Positions 8,491-16,547 of a stretch of 64,000 nt of DNA are shown piece after piece. This stretch comes from Rhabdothermincola sediminis (lineage in GTDB: Bacteria > Actinomycetota > Acidimicrobiia > Acidimicrobiales > Acidimicrobilacustridaceae), in NCBI RefSeq assembly GCF_014805525.1, contig NZ_JACFSZ010000003.1, forward strand, positions 1-64,000. Reading direction: 5' to 3'. Each line of letters opens with the position of its first letter. The first letter of the stretch is position 1. Position numbers and translations under genes: made by a program. The notes under the pieces were generated by a model that searched no databases, was not told the DNA's origin, and saw only the letters and a program-made list of their open reading frames with translations.

Positions 8491-9327
8491 TCAGACCTGG
8501 CAGACCTCGCAGTAGTAGGTCGAGCGCCCGGCGAACTTCGCCTTCACCACCAGGTTGCGTCGGCACCGCCGGCACGGCTGCTTCTCCCGGCCGTAGACGT
8601 TGTGGTGCGACTGGAACTCGCCCGGCTTACCGTTGAGGTCCACGTACTGGTCATCGGCAAGGGTGCTACCGCCGTACTTGATGGCCTCGTGCAGCGTCTC
8701 GACCACCGCCCGATACAGGCGGCGGATCTCCTGGGTGGAGAGGGTGTCGGACATGCGGTCGTAGCGCAGCCCGGCGGCGAAGAGGATCTCGTCGGAGTAG
8801 ATGTTGCCGATCCCCGCCAGCTGGGTCTGGTCCATCAAGAACGCCTTCAGTCTCACCGGCTTGGCCAGCAGCAGCTGGGCGAACGCGGTCCACGAGATCG
8901 GTTCCTCCACTGGGTCGAGCCCCAGCTCCGCCAGCTCGGGCGCCTCCTCGGTGAGGGTCTCGGCCCGGGCCACGAACACCTCCCCGAAGGTGCGAGGGTC
9001 CACGAAGCGCAGCTGCCCGCCCTGGGTGAAGGTGAGCACCACGTGGGTGTGCTTGATCGGCGGGTCCTTCACCGCGGTGCGCAGCAGCTGCCCGCTCATC
9101 CGAAGGTGGATGACGATCACATCGCCGTTGTCGAGGAACAGCAGCAGGTACTTGCCCTTGCGGCTGACCCCGGTGATCTTGGCCCCCTCCACCCGGGCGA
9201 TGAACTGCTTCTTCGGCTGCCGCCGCACGGTGCGGGTGCCCGACACCTCCGCCTGCTTGATGCGCTTGCCGACCACGTCGCGCTCCAGCTCACGCCGGAT
9301 CGTCTCCACCTCGGGCAGCTCAGGCAC
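8491..9327 (-). CDS. mutM: Formamidopyrimidine-DNA glycosylase MutM (Fpg)
   Basis: Bifunctional glycosylase/AP lyase that removes 8-oxoguanine and formamidopyrimidines in base excision repair. The GTG start at 9327 gives (M)PELPEVETIRREL; after Met removal the catalytic Pro and Glu are the first two residues, so this start is firm. The beta-clamp Lys lies in 'SRKGKYLLLFL' and the C-terminal zinc finger is complete ('CRRC' and 'CEVC'). The protein has 278 residues, normal for the family. The start overlaps the end of rnc by 8 nt, so it belongs to the rnc operon. The same rnc-mutM pair occurs in mycobacteria (fpg). Confidence 0.95.
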   Translation of the reverse strand: MPELPEVETIRRELERDVVGKRIKQAEVSGTRTVRRQPKKQFIARVEGAKITGVSRKGKYLLLFLDNGDVIVIHLRMSGQLLRTAVKDPPIKHTHVVLTFTQGGQLRFVDPRTFGEVFVARAETLTEEAPELAELGLDPVEEPISWTAFAQLLLAKPVRLKAFLMDQTQLAGIGNIYSDEILFAAGLRYDRMSDTLSTQEIRRLYRAVVETLHEAIKYGGSTLADDQYVDLNGKPGEFQSHHNVYGREKQPCRRCRRNLVVKAKFAGRSTYYCEVCQV

Positions 9328-10081
9328 GTTCCCCCTCTCCCCCCCAGTCACCGAGCCCGCTCGTGATGCGCGCCCAGGCGTCCTTCGCCGCGGCCTGCTC
9401 GGCCTGCTTCTTCGAGCGCCCCTCCCCCTCGCCGGCCACCTCACCCCCGAGGCGCACGGCGGCGAAGAACCGCTTGTCGTGATCGGGCCCCTCGTCGCGG
9501 ATCCGATAGACGGGCAGCTCGTCGAACCGGCGGGCGGCCAGCTCCTGGAGCTGGGTCTTGTAGTCGTGCTCCCCCGGACCTTCGGCCGCGACCTCGATGC
9601 GCTCGGTGAGCAGCGACAGCACCAGCCGGCGGGCCGCGTCGTAGCCCCCGTCGAGGTACACCGCGCCGATCACCGCCTCCATCGCGTCGGCCAGCAGCGA
9701 CGACTTCGACCGCCCCCCGCTGGCCTCCTCCCCCTTGCCCAGGCGCAGCGCGGGCCCGAGCCCCACCTCGGCGGCCACCTCCGCCAGCGTGGTGGCGTTG
9801 ACCACCGACGCCCGGGTCTTGGCGAGCTGGCCTTCGGGCATCGACGGGTAGCGAGCGAAGACGTACTCGGTGACCACCAGCCCCAGCACGGCGTCGCCGA
9901 GGAACTCGAGCCGCTCGTTGGACTCGTGGCCGGGATTCTCCGAGCACCACGAACGGTGCGTGAGCGCGAGCTGCTCCAGCGCGTGATCGGTGAAGGAGTA
10001 CCCGAGACGGTCGTCGAGCGATGCGAGCGTGTGCCTGCCCCCCGCCTCAGCCGAGCTTGGCCACCACGTAGTCGACGGCAT
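9320..10081 (-). CDS. rnc: Ribonuclease III
   Basis: Double-stranded RNA endonuclease for rRNA precursor and mRNA processing. The family signature 'ERLEFLGDAVLGLVV' (56-70) holds the catalytic acidic residues (Glu59, Asp63); a second acidic pair is in 'DAMEAVIGAVYLDGG'. A dsRNA-binding domain fills the C-terminus ('DYKTQLQELAARRF' to 'KKQAEQAAAKDAW'). The ATG at 10081 is the only initiation codon before the conserved 'LDDRLGYSF' region and lies 35 nt inside acpP, an unusually long overlap that would couple the two genes. 253 residues, complete. Confidence 0.93.
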   Translation of the reverse strand: MPSTTWWPSSAEAGGRHTLASLDDRLGYSFTDHALEQLALTHRSWCSENPGHESNERLEFLGDAVLGLVVTEYVFARYPSMPEGQLAKTRASVVNATTLAEVAAEVGLGPALRLGKGEEASGGRSKSSLLADAMEAVIGAVYLDGGYDAARRLVLSLLTERIEVAAEGPGEHDYKTQLQELAARRFDELPVYRIRDEGPDHDKRFFAAVRLGGEVAGEGEGRSKKQAEQAAAKDAWARITSGLGDWGGEGERA

Positions 10082-10337
10082 CTCGCACCGTCTTGAGGTC
10101 CTCGAGGTCTTCGTCCTCGATGCGGAACCCGACGGTGCGCTCGCCCAGCTCCTCCTCCAGGGCCTCGACCAGCTCGATCAACGCCAGCGAATCGGCTTCG
10201 AGGTCGTCGGCGAACGAGTCGCCCTCGTTGATGGTCGCAGGATCGATCTCGAGGATGTCCGCCAGCCGGTCGCGGATCAGCTCGAAGACCGCCTGGCGGT
10301 CGAGCGGGCTCTGCTCCACATGGGTCTCTGCTGGCAC
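10047..10337 (-). CDS. acpP: Acyl carrier protein
   Basis: Carries the growing acyl chain as a 4'-phosphopantetheine thioester in fatty acid synthesis. The attachment serine is in 'ADDLEADSLALIELVEAL' (DSL motif). The 96-residue protein is highly acidic with helix pattern of ACP. The GTG start at 10337 is chosen because AAGGAG lies 5 nt upstream; a longer open frame upstream has no ACP-like sequence. Its slightly long N-terminus (about 15 residues before the first helix) is normal in actinobacteria. It sits between plsX and rnc, the common plsX-acpP-rnc order (fabH is absent here). Confidence 0.93.
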   Translation of the reverse strand: MPAETHVEQSPLDRQAVFELIRDRLADILEIDPATINEGDSFADDLEADSLALIELVEALEEELGERTVGFRIEDEDLEDLKTVRDAVDYVVAKLG

Positions 10338-10621
10338 CTGAACTCCTTGTCGATCCGCTTGGGTGATTCGGTCTGTTCGATGGTGAGGGTGTCTGATGGG
10401 TTCGCTGCCGACTGCGGACGGCCTGGCACCGTGGGTGATGGGGACCCCTGCCTGACTGGTGGTGCACGTACCGAGCCCCGAGCAGAGCACTCGATGCCGG
10501 GCGACCACCGGCCGTGCGACCCCCTCCCCCGGGCCGGAAACGCCCGAAGTGTACCGGAGCGCGATCTCCGAAGCGCCGGTGAGACGGCACCAAAGACGTC
10601 GAAGTGTGCCGGATGTTGCCG
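10338..10621 (-). promoter_or_regulatory. 284-nt leader between plsX and acpP
   Basis: No gene is seen on either strand. The minus strand has a strong ribosome binding site (AAGGAG) just before acpP and a possible -10 box (TACACT) about 210 nt before the acpP start. It is large enough for an own promoter so that acpP, rnc and mutM could be expressed separately from plsX. No convincing -35 or long hairpin was seen. Confidence 0.35.
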
Positions 10622-11611
10622 TCAGGAGGCGCTGATCGCCGCTCGGAGGTGGTCCACCACGCCGCCTTCCACCATGTCGCGGGCCACCGACACCGCGTTC
10701 ACGATCGCCCGGGCGGAGGACGAGCCGTGGCTGATGATGCACACCCCATCGACCCCGAGCAGCATCGCCCCGCCGGTGGACTCCGGATCGAGCGAGGCGT
10801 ACAGCGGGGCGAGGGTGGGCCAGAGCGCCTGGGAGGCGGCCCGGGCCTCCTCCGAGGAGTCGAACGCCGCCAGCAGCGCACCCACCAGCGTCTTCAACCC
10901 GCCCTCGAGGGTCTTGAGGGCCACGTTGCCGGTGAACCCGTCGGTCACCACCACGTCGACCCCGTCGGTCATCAAGTCACGACCCTCCACGTTGCCGACG
11001 AACGTGGCGCCGGTGGCACCGACCCACTCACCTGCCGCGAGGAGAGCGTGGGTCTCCTTCACCAGGGTGTTGCCCTTGGTGGGCTCCTCCCCGATCGACA
11101 ACAACCCCACGCGAGGGGCGTCGAGGCCGTAGCGGTCCCGGGCGAACACCGCGCCCATCTGGGCGAACTGCACCAGCCACTCCGGCTGGCACTCCGCGTT
11201 GGCTCCCGCGTCGAGCAGCACCGTGGGGGTGGAGCCCGGAACCGGGATGGGGGTGGCGATCGCGGGGCGCGACACCCCTTTGATGCGCCCCATGCGCAAC
11301 AGCGCGGACGCCATCGTGGCGCCGGTGTTGCCGGCGCTGACCATGGCGGACGCCTTGCCGTCGCGCACCAGCTCCGCCGCTCGCACCAGCGAGGAGTCCT
11401 TCATGGTGCGCACGCTGGAAGCCGGGTCGTCGTCCATGGCGATCACCTGCGAGGCGGCGAAGAGCTCCAGCTCGCCCGGATCGCCGATGGCCTCGGGCTG
11501 GCCCACCAGCACGATGGGCACCCCGAGCTCGGCCGCGGCGGTGCGGGCGCCTTCGACGATCGCGCCCGGTGCGTGGTCGCCGCCCATGGCGTCGACCGCG
11601 ATCGGCAGCAT
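10622..11611 (-). CDS. plsX: Phosphate acyltransferase PlsX
   Basis: Converts acyl-ACP to acyl-phosphate, the donor for PlsY in phospholipid synthesis, at the inner face of the membrane. The 329-residue protein starts MLPIAVDAMGGDHAPGAIVEG, the diagnostic PlsX N-terminus, and contains 'VSAGNTGATMASAL', 'RPAIATPIP', 'LLDAGANAECQPEWLVQFA' and 'DGFTGNVALKTLEG'. The ATG at 11611 lies 8 nt after the rpmF stop. The yceD-rpmF-plsX order is one of the most conserved in bacteria and couples ribosome and lipid synthesis. Confidence 0.95.
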   Translation of the reverse strand: MLPIAVDAMGGDHAPGAIVEGARTAAAELGVPIVLVGQPEAIGDPGELELFAASQVIAMDDDPASSVRTMKDSSLVRAAELVRDGKASAMVSAGNTGATMASALLRMGRIKGVSRPAIATPIPVPGSTPTVLLDAGANAECQPEWLVQFAQMGAVFARDRYGLDAPRVGLLSIGEEPTKGNTLVKETHALLAAGEWVGATGATFVGNVEGRDLMTDGVDVVVTDGFTGNVALKTLEGGLKTLVGALLAAFDSSEEARAASQALWPTLAPLYASLDPESTGGAMLLGVDGVCIISHGSSSARAIVNAVSVARDMVEGGVVDHLRAAISAS

Positions 11612-11619
11612 CGGGACGG

Positions 11620-11799
11620 TCAGTCGACGTCGATGGCCTGCCGGCCCCGGTACCAGCCGCAGTTGCCGCACACCCGGTGCGGGCGCTTCACCGCACCGCA
11701 GCGCGGGCAGCCCGACCGAGCGGGGGAGCCGAGCCGCCATGCCGACGCACGCCGGCTGCGGCTCTTGGACTTGGAGGTCTTCTTCTTGGGGACGGCCAT
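11620..11799 (-). CDS. rpmF: 50S ribosomal protein L32
   Basis: Small zinc-ribbon ribosomal protein of the large subunit. The 59-residue sequence begins MAVPKKKTSKSKSRSRRAS, the L32 signature, and has four zinc-binding cysteines in 'CPRC' and 'CGNC'. It was found by reading the minus strand between yceD and plsX. The presence of all four Cys means this is the zinc-bound (C+) form; zinc-responsive genomes often carry a C- paralogue elsewhere. Transcribed with plsX, 8 nt apart. Confidence 0.95.
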   Translation of the reverse strand: MAVPKKKTSKSKSRSRRASAWRLGSPARSGCPRCGAVKRPHRVCGNCGWYRGRQAIDVD

Positions 11800-11880
11800 C
11801 GTGGTTCCTGGTGATCTCGCGCGCGGCAGCGCCTGGGCGGAGGGGACAGGTTAGCGGGAGCCGCACCGGCCGAGCGAACG

Positions 11881-11901
11881 GCCGGCTGGCCGCCAGCCGG
11901 C
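11881..11901 (-). promoter_or_regulatory. GC hairpin in the rpmF leader
   Basis: GCCGGCTGGC (11881-11890) and GCCAGCCGGC (11892-11901) form a near-continuous palindrome with a single central C. It lies in the 131-nt space between the yceD stop and the rpmF start, so on the minus strand it sits in the rpmF leader. It may be an attenuator, a processing site or a terminator for yceD. No U-tract follows. Confidence 0.5.
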
Positions 11902-11930
11902 GAGCTCGCAGCGCGTGTTCCAGTGCGGAG

Positions 11931-12491
11931 TCACTCCGTCCCCGACGTACCGCCCTGGCTCGGCTCGTCCTCCTCGAAGTGGAGCTGGTCCAGCGCCGCC
12001 CACCGCGGATCGCGCCCTCCACCACCGCCCGCTTCGCCGGCCGGCTCGGCGCCCTCCACCAACGCCGGGAACGTCTCCGGCGCCGGCCCCAGACATCCCG
12101 GCTCGCACAGCGGAGCCAGCGGCAACGACAACAGCGCCGCATCGCGCACCATCGGCTCCAGATCTACCACGTCGTCCTCACCCAGCGGGTAGGTCTCCCC
12201 CTCGACCGGGTGACGCTCGAAGATCTCGCGGACGGTGGCCTCGACCAGCCCCTCCACCGGTTGCAGGCACCGCCGGCACTCGCCCACCCACGGCACCGTG
12301 ATACGGCCCTCTGCCACCACGCCGTTGGCGATCGACTCCAGCTCCAGCTCAACCCCGATCTCGGCATCGTCGGGCACCGCAGCAGTGGAGATGCGCAGCC
12401 CTACAAGCACCACCCTGCGGCCGAACGGCCGGCGGCTCCCCAGGTGGCGGCGCAGGTCGGCCACCCCGGTCTGGAGCGGCCGAGCGGTCAC
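11931..12491 (-). CDS. yceD: YceD family protein (DUF177)
   Basis: Conserved protein encoded next to rpmF in most bacteria; linked to 23S rRNA maturation/accumulation in other organisms (family knowledge). The 186-residue protein has the family segment 'WVGECRRCLQPVEG' with a CxxC and a second Cys pair in 'PLCEPGCLG'. The C-terminus is Gly/acidic-rich, ending 'FEEDEPSQGG', and less conserved. The start is a GTG overlapping the stop of the preceding coiled-coil gene (GTGA). Function in this organism is inferred from family and neighbour only. Confidence 0.88.
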   Translation of the reverse strand: MTARPLQTGVADLRRHLGSRRPFGRRVVLVGLRISTAAVPDDAEIGVELELESIANGVVAEGRITVPWVGECRRCLQPVEGLVEATVREIFERHPVEGETYPLGEDDVVDLEPMVRDAALLSLPLAPLCEPGCLGPAPETFPALVEGAEPAGEAGGGGGRDPRWAALDQLHFEEDEPSQGGTSGTE

Positions 12492-13123
12492 GGCTCGTCC
12501 TGGTCGAAGAGCTGCTCGGTCGGCGGGGGCGGCAGGGGCTCGTCCGGCGGTGGCGGGAGCGTCGCTTCGGCCAGCCGTTGCTCCTCCTCCGCGCCGGTCT
12601 CACCCAGCAGGTTCGTGCCCTGCAGCTTGGCCCTCCCCGCGGCGACCAGCTTCTGGGTGCGCTCGAGCACGATCTCGAAGCTCGCCAGCTTCTGGTCACA
12701 GAAGTCCTCGACCTCGTGGCGCAGGCGGCGGGCCTCGCTCTCGGCAGTGTCGATGATCTGGTAGGCCCGCTGCTCGGCGGCCTTCACCACCTCGGTGCGC
12801 TGCACCATCCGCTCGGCCCGGGCCCGGGCCTGCTCCAGCAGCTCCTCACCCTGGTGGCGGACCCGCGCCAGGTACTCCTCGCGCTCCTTCAGCAGCCAGC
12901 GGGCGGCCCGCAGCTCTTCGGGCAGGCGGGCGATCGCCTCGTCGATGAGCTCGAGCACCTCGTCCTTGGCGATCATCGACGAGGCCGACAGCGGCACCGG
13001 TCGGGCCGCCTCGATCATCTCCCGCAGCTGCAGCAGCACCTCCTCCGTCTCGGGCGGGTGGTACTGCGAGCCCACGGGCGGCGGGGTCAGATCGAGATCC
13101 TCGGGGGCGTCGAAGTCGCTCAC
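12488..13123 (-). CDS. DivIVA-like coiled-coil protein (SepIVA-like)
   Basis: A 211-residue acidic protein with a long helical coiled coil from about residue 75 to 165 ('LKEREEYLARVRHQGEELLEQA' region) and a proline-rich C-terminus ('PPPPDEPLPPPPTEQ'). No enzyme motif is visible. In mycobacteria the gene next to yceD (Rv2927c, SepIVA) encodes a DivIVA-like septation and envelope factor of similar build. Position and architecture suggest the same role here: organising division or envelope synthesis at the membrane. GTG start overlaps the coaD stop (GTGA). The assignment is by synteny and shape, not by a clear sequence signature. Confidence 0.65.
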   Translation of the reverse strand: MSDFDAPEDLDLTPPPVGSQYHPPETEEVLLQLREMIEAARPVPLSASSMIAKDEVLELIDEAIARLPEELRAARWLLKEREEYLARVRHQGEELLEQARARAERMVQRTEVVKAAEQRAYQIIDTAESEARRLRHEVEDFCDQKLASFEIVLERTQKLVAAGRAKLQGTNLLGETGAEEEQRLAEATLPPPPDEPLPPPPTEQLFDQDEP

Positions 13124-13599
13124 CGGCCGTACTTCTCCTGCAAGCGCTTGGCCACCGCCATCGGAACCATCGCGGACACGTCACCCCCGAAGCGGGTGAT
13201 CTCCCGGATCAACCTCGACGCCAGGAACGAGTGCGCCGACGCGGAGGGGATGAACAAGGTGTCGACCCCGGAGATCTTGTGGTTCATCTGCGCCATCTGC
13301 AGCTCGCTCTCGAAGTCCGACACCGCTCGCAGGCCCTTCACGATGAAGTCGGCGCCGACCTCCTGGGCCAGGTCGACCACCAGGCTCGAGAACATCGTCA
13401 CCCGCACGTTCTCCAGGTGCGCGACGGTCTCCTCCAGCATCGCCCGGCGCTCGTCGAGCGTGAACAGCGGCTCGCCCTTCTGCGGGTTGCGCATCGCGGC
13501 CACGATCACCTCGTCGAACAGGCGCGAGGCGGTCTCGACGATCTCGACGTGACCGTTGTGGATCGGATCGAACGAGCCGGGGTACAGGACTCGGGTCAA
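13120..13599 (-). CDS. coaD: Phosphopantetheine adenylyltransferase
   Basis: Fourth step of coenzyme A synthesis: ATP plus 4'-phosphopantetheine gives dephospho-CoA. The nucleotidyltransferase motif 'GSFDPIHNGH' (8-17) binds ATP, 'VKGLRAVSDFESELQMAQMN' contacts pantetheine, and the C-terminal 'ASRLIREI' resembles the S-S-x-x-[RK]-E motif. 159 residues, the usual size. A TTG start overlaps the rsmD stop (TTGA), matching the rsmD-coaD pair of most bacteria. It feeds the acyl-CoA-rich metabolism seen in this window. Confidence 0.95.
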   Translation of the reverse strand: MTRVLYPGSFDPIHNGHVEIVETASRLFDEVIVAAMRNPQKGEPLFTLDERRAMLEETVAHLENVRVTMFSSLVVDLAQEVGADFIVKGLRAVSDFESELQMAQMNHKISGVDTLFIPSASAHSFLASRLIREITRFGGDVSAMVPMAVAKRLQEKYGR

Positions 13600-14147
13600 C
13601 GGGTCTCCGGGGAACTCGGGGGACGAGCGAACACGACGAGCGTACCGCCGTAGCGCTTGCGCCTCTCAACACGCCACCCCTCCGGCAGGGGCACCTCCCG
13701 GTCGGACTCCACCACCACCAACCCGCCCGGCCCGACCACCCGCCCGATCGAGCCCAACAGCGCCCGCCACTCGCCGTAGGCGTATGGGGGGTCGGCGAGC
13801 ACCAGATCGAAGGCGCCGGTCGCTCGCGCCAGGTAGCTCGCGGCGTCGGCGGCCACCACCGTGGCGTTCCCGGTGAAGCCCGTGGCCGCCAGGTTCTGCT
13901 CGATCGCGGCCCGAGCGGCGCGGTCGCGCTCCACCAGCACCGCGTGGCGCGCCCCGCGCGACAGCGCCTCGATGGCCAGCGCCCCCGAGCCCGCGAACAG
14001 GTCGAGGACCCGGTCCCCCTCGATGGCATCGAGGCTTCCCAGCGCGTTGAACACCGCTTCGCGCACCCGGTCGGTGGTGGGCCGCACGTCGCGGCCGGCA
14101 GGTGCGACCAGGCGCCGACCTCTGGCTGTGCCGGCGACCACCCGCAT
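13596..14147 (-). CDS. rsmD: 16S rRNA (guanine966-N2)-methyltransferase RsmD
   Basis: Methylates G966 of 16S rRNA in the 30S subunit. SAM-binding motif I is 'VLDLFAGSGALAIEAL' and the catalytic motif IV is 'LADPPYAYG'. The start ATG at 14147 gives MRVVAGTARGRRL, the family N-terminus; the 20 extra codons upstream would cover the divergent promoter and are rejected. 183 residues. The TGA stop overlaps the coaD TTG start. Confidence 0.94.
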   Translation of the reverse strand: MRVVAGTARGRRLVAPAGRDVRPTTDRVREAVFNALGSLDAIEGDRVLDLFAGSGALAIEALSRGARHAVLVERDRAARAAIEQNLAATGFTGNATVVAADAASYLARATGAFDLVLADPPYAYGEWRALLGSIGRVVGPGGLVVVESDREVPLPEGWRVERRKRYGGTLVVFARPPSSPETR

Positions 14148-14171
14148 CGGTCGCCAACCGTACCGGGGCAG

Positions 14172-14177
14172 TACCCT
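14172..14177 (+). promoter_or_regulatory. -10 box (TACCCT), leaderless
   Basis: TACCCT lies 7 nt before the GTG at 14185, so transcription would begin at or beside the start codon. The 37-nt divergent space has no ribosome binding site. Confidence 0.5.
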
Positions 14178-14184
14178 GCCCGGC

Positions 14185-14367
14185 GTGGAAGCACCGCCCG
14201 GGTTCACCTGCGTGGACTGCGGCGGCCGTACCCGGCTGCTGTCGTACCGCCCCGAGGACGGCTGGGAGCCCGGCGACGTCGTCGCCTACCGCTGCCCCGA
14301 CTGCGGCGAGCGCTTCGACGTGGTGCTCGAAGCCGGCGACGACGACCACCCGGAGCCCGGCACCTAG
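14185..14367 (+). CDS. Small zinc-ribbon protein
   Basis: A 60-residue protein with two CxxC knuckles, 'CVDCGGR' and 'CPDCGER', about 32 residues apart, as in a rubredoxin-like or zinc-ribbon fold. The C-terminus is acidic ('EAGDDDHPEPGT'). No further motif. It is divergent from rsmD and convergent with recG. The GTG start has no Shine-Dalgarno but a -10 box 7 nt upstream. It may bind nucleic acid or protein; function unknown. Confidence 0.65.
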   Translation: MEAPPGFTCVDCGGRTRLLSYRPEDGWEPGDVVAYRCPDCGERFDVVLEAGDDDHPEPGT

Positions 14368-14394
14368 CCCCACCAGCGCACGATCCGAGCCCGG

Positions 14395-16533
14395 TCAGGA
14401 CTTGAGCAGGAACTCGGCCGCGTCCTCGTCCGGCAGCAGCACCGCCAGCTCCTCCGCCAGCGCCGGGTGCCCGGCCAGCGACGGATCGTCACCGACCAAC
14501 TCGAAGGCCACCTCACGGGCCCGCCCCACCCACTCCCGATCGCGCCGCAGCGACGCCAGCCGCAAGTCGTTGCGCCCCTTCTGGCGCTCCCCCATGATCG
14601 TGCCCTCACCCCGCAGCTCGAGGTCGACCTCGGCCAGCTCGAAGCCGTCGGTGGTGCGCACCATCGCCTGCAACCGCTGCTCGCCCTCCGCGGTCGTGGC
14701 GTCGCCCACGAGGTAGCACACCGACGCCGCCTCGCCCCGACCGACCCGGCCGCGGAGCTGGTGGAGCTGCGCTATGCCGAAGCGGTCGGCGTCGAGGATC
14801 ACCATCACCGTGGCGTTCGGCACGTCGACGCCCACCTCGATCACCGTGGTCGCCACCAGCACGTCGAGCTCACCGTCCCGGAAGCGACCCATGACGGCCT
14901 CCTTGTCGGACGGGCCGACCCGCCCGTGCAGCAGCCCGAGCCGCAGGCCGCGCAGCTCACCGCCGGCGAGCCGCTCGAAGGTCTCCTCCGCCGAGGCCAC
15001 CTCCAGCTTGTCGCTCTCCTCGACCAAGGGGCACACCACGTAAGCCTGGCGCCCCGCGGCCACCTCGGCCCGCACCGTGTCCCACACCTCCTCCTCGGCG
15101 CCGGGCCCTCGCGCCCAGCGGGTCACGATCGGCGTGCGCCCCGGCGGCAGCTCGTCGAGCACCGACACGTCGAGGTCGCCGTAGACCGTCATCGCCGCGG
15201 TACGAGGGATCGGCGTAGCGGTCATCACCAGCACGTCCGGCACCGCCTCGGCGGTGCTCTTGGCTCGCAGCGCGGCCCGCTGCTCCACCCCGAAGCGGTG
15301 CTGCTCGTCGATCACCACCACACCCAGCGCCCGGAACGAGACCCCCTCCTGGATCAGCGCGTGCGTGCCGATCAGGATGTCGATCCCACCCCGCTCGAGC
15401 TCGGCCAACAGCCGGCGGCGCTCGGCCGCGGTGGTGCGGTTGGTGAGCAGCTCCACCCGCAGCTCACGGTCGAGACCGGCACTGGCGAACAGGTTGCCGT
15501 CCTCGGCGGTGTCGGGGACGGTGAAGCCCTCCAGCATCCGGCGGATGCCGAGGTGGTGCTGCTCGGCGAGCACCGCGGTGGGAGCCATCAACGCCCCCTG
15601 GTGGCCACCCTGCACCGCCACCAGCAGGGCGCTGACCGCCACCACCGTCTTGCCCGCCCCGACGTCGCCCTGCAACAAGCGGTGCATCGGATGCGGGCCG
15701 GTCAGGTCGCGCTCGATCTCGGTGATGACCCGCCGCTGGGCGCCGGTCAGGGGGAACGGCAGGCGCTGGTGGAAGCGCGCCACCAACTCGCCCCCCACGT
15801 CGTGGCGGATGCCCACGGTGGTGGCCTCCAGCTCCCGCTTGCGTTGCACCAGCTCGAGCTGGACGCGCAGCAGCTCGTCGAACACCAGCCTGCGCCGGGC
15901 CTCCTGCAGGTCGCGCATCGACTCCGGCGCGTGGATGTCGTGGAACGCGCGGCGGCGGTCGACGAGACCCCAGCGTGCCCGCACGTGATCGGGCACCGGG
16001 TCGTCGAACCGGGTACGCCGCAACAGCTCCGCCACCCACCTCGCGACGTCCGAGCTCTGCACCCCGGCCTTCTCCGACTGGGGGTACACGGGGATGATGC
16101 GCCCGGTCTTGTCGCCCACCAGGTCCACCACCGGGTTGGTCATCTGGCGGCGGCCACGGAACAGCTCGAGCTTGCCGAACAACACCACCTCGGTGCCCGG
16201 GGTGAGCTGGCGCTCCCGCCACGGCTGGTTGAAGAAGGTCACCCTCATGCCGGCCTGCCCATCGGTCACCTCGGCGGTGACCATGCGCCGGCGGTTGCGG
16301 GCCACCCGGCTGCCCACGCTCACCACCCGGGCCAGCACCATGGCCTCCTCACCCGGGCGCAACTGCCCGAGGGGGACCTCCTTGGTGCGGTCCAGGTAGC
16401 GGCGCGGGTAGTACATCAGCAGATCGAGCAGCGAACGGACCTCGACCTGCTCCAGCGCGGCCGCGGAGCGTGGCCCCACGCCCTTCAGCTCGGTCACCGG
16501 GATCCCGGCCAGGCGGACCAGCGTGCCGGCCAT
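14395..16533 (-). CDS. recG: ATP-dependent DNA helicase RecG
   Basis: Branch-migrating helicase that regresses stalled forks and processes recombination junctions. The N-terminal wedge/OB domain covers about residues 1-250 ('ELKGVGPRSAAALEQV' start). The helicase core has Walker A 'GDVGAGKTVVA', motif II 'VIDEQHRFGVEQR' (DEQH), 'MTATPIPRT' and 'QLRGRVGRGEAAS' for motif VI. 712 residues from the ATG at 16533; the upstream frame extension of 34 codons lies in the gap to fakA and has no similarity. The genes fakA and recG lie next to each other with a 14-nt gap, as in many Gram-positives. Confidence 0.95.
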   Translation of the reverse strand: MAGTLVRLAGIPVTELKGVGPRSAAALEQVEVRSLLDLLMYYPRRYLDRTKEVPLGQLRPGEEAMVLARVVSVGSRVARNRRRMVTAEVTDGQAGMRVTFFNQPWRERQLTPGTEVVLFGKLELFRGRRQMTNPVVDLVGDKTGRIIPVYPQSEKAGVQSSDVARWVAELLRRTRFDDPVPDHVRARWGLVDRRRAFHDIHAPESMRDLQEARRRLVFDELLRVQLELVQRKRELEATTVGIRHDVGGELVARFHQRLPFPLTGAQRRVITEIERDLTGPHPMHRLLQGDVGAGKTVVAVSALLVAVQGGHQGALMAPTAVLAEQHHLGIRRMLEGFTVPDTAEDGNLFASAGLDRELRVELLTNRTTAAERRRLLAELERGGIDILIGTHALIQEGVSFRALGVVVIDEQHRFGVEQRAALRAKSTAEAVPDVLVMTATPIPRTAAMTVYGDLDVSVLDELPPGRTPIVTRWARGPGAEEEVWDTVRAEVAAGRQAYVVCPLVEESDKLEVASAEETFERLAGGELRGLRLGLLHGRVGPSDKEAVMGRFRDGELDVLVATTVIEVGVDVPNATVMVILDADRFGIAQLHQLRGRVGRGEAASVCYLVGDATTAEGEQRLQAMVRTTDGFELAEVDLELRGEGTIMGERQKGRNDLRLASLRRDREWVGRAREVAFELVGDDPSLAGHPALAEELAVLLPDEDAAEFLLKS

Positions 16534-16547
16534 CGCGCCGCCGCGGG

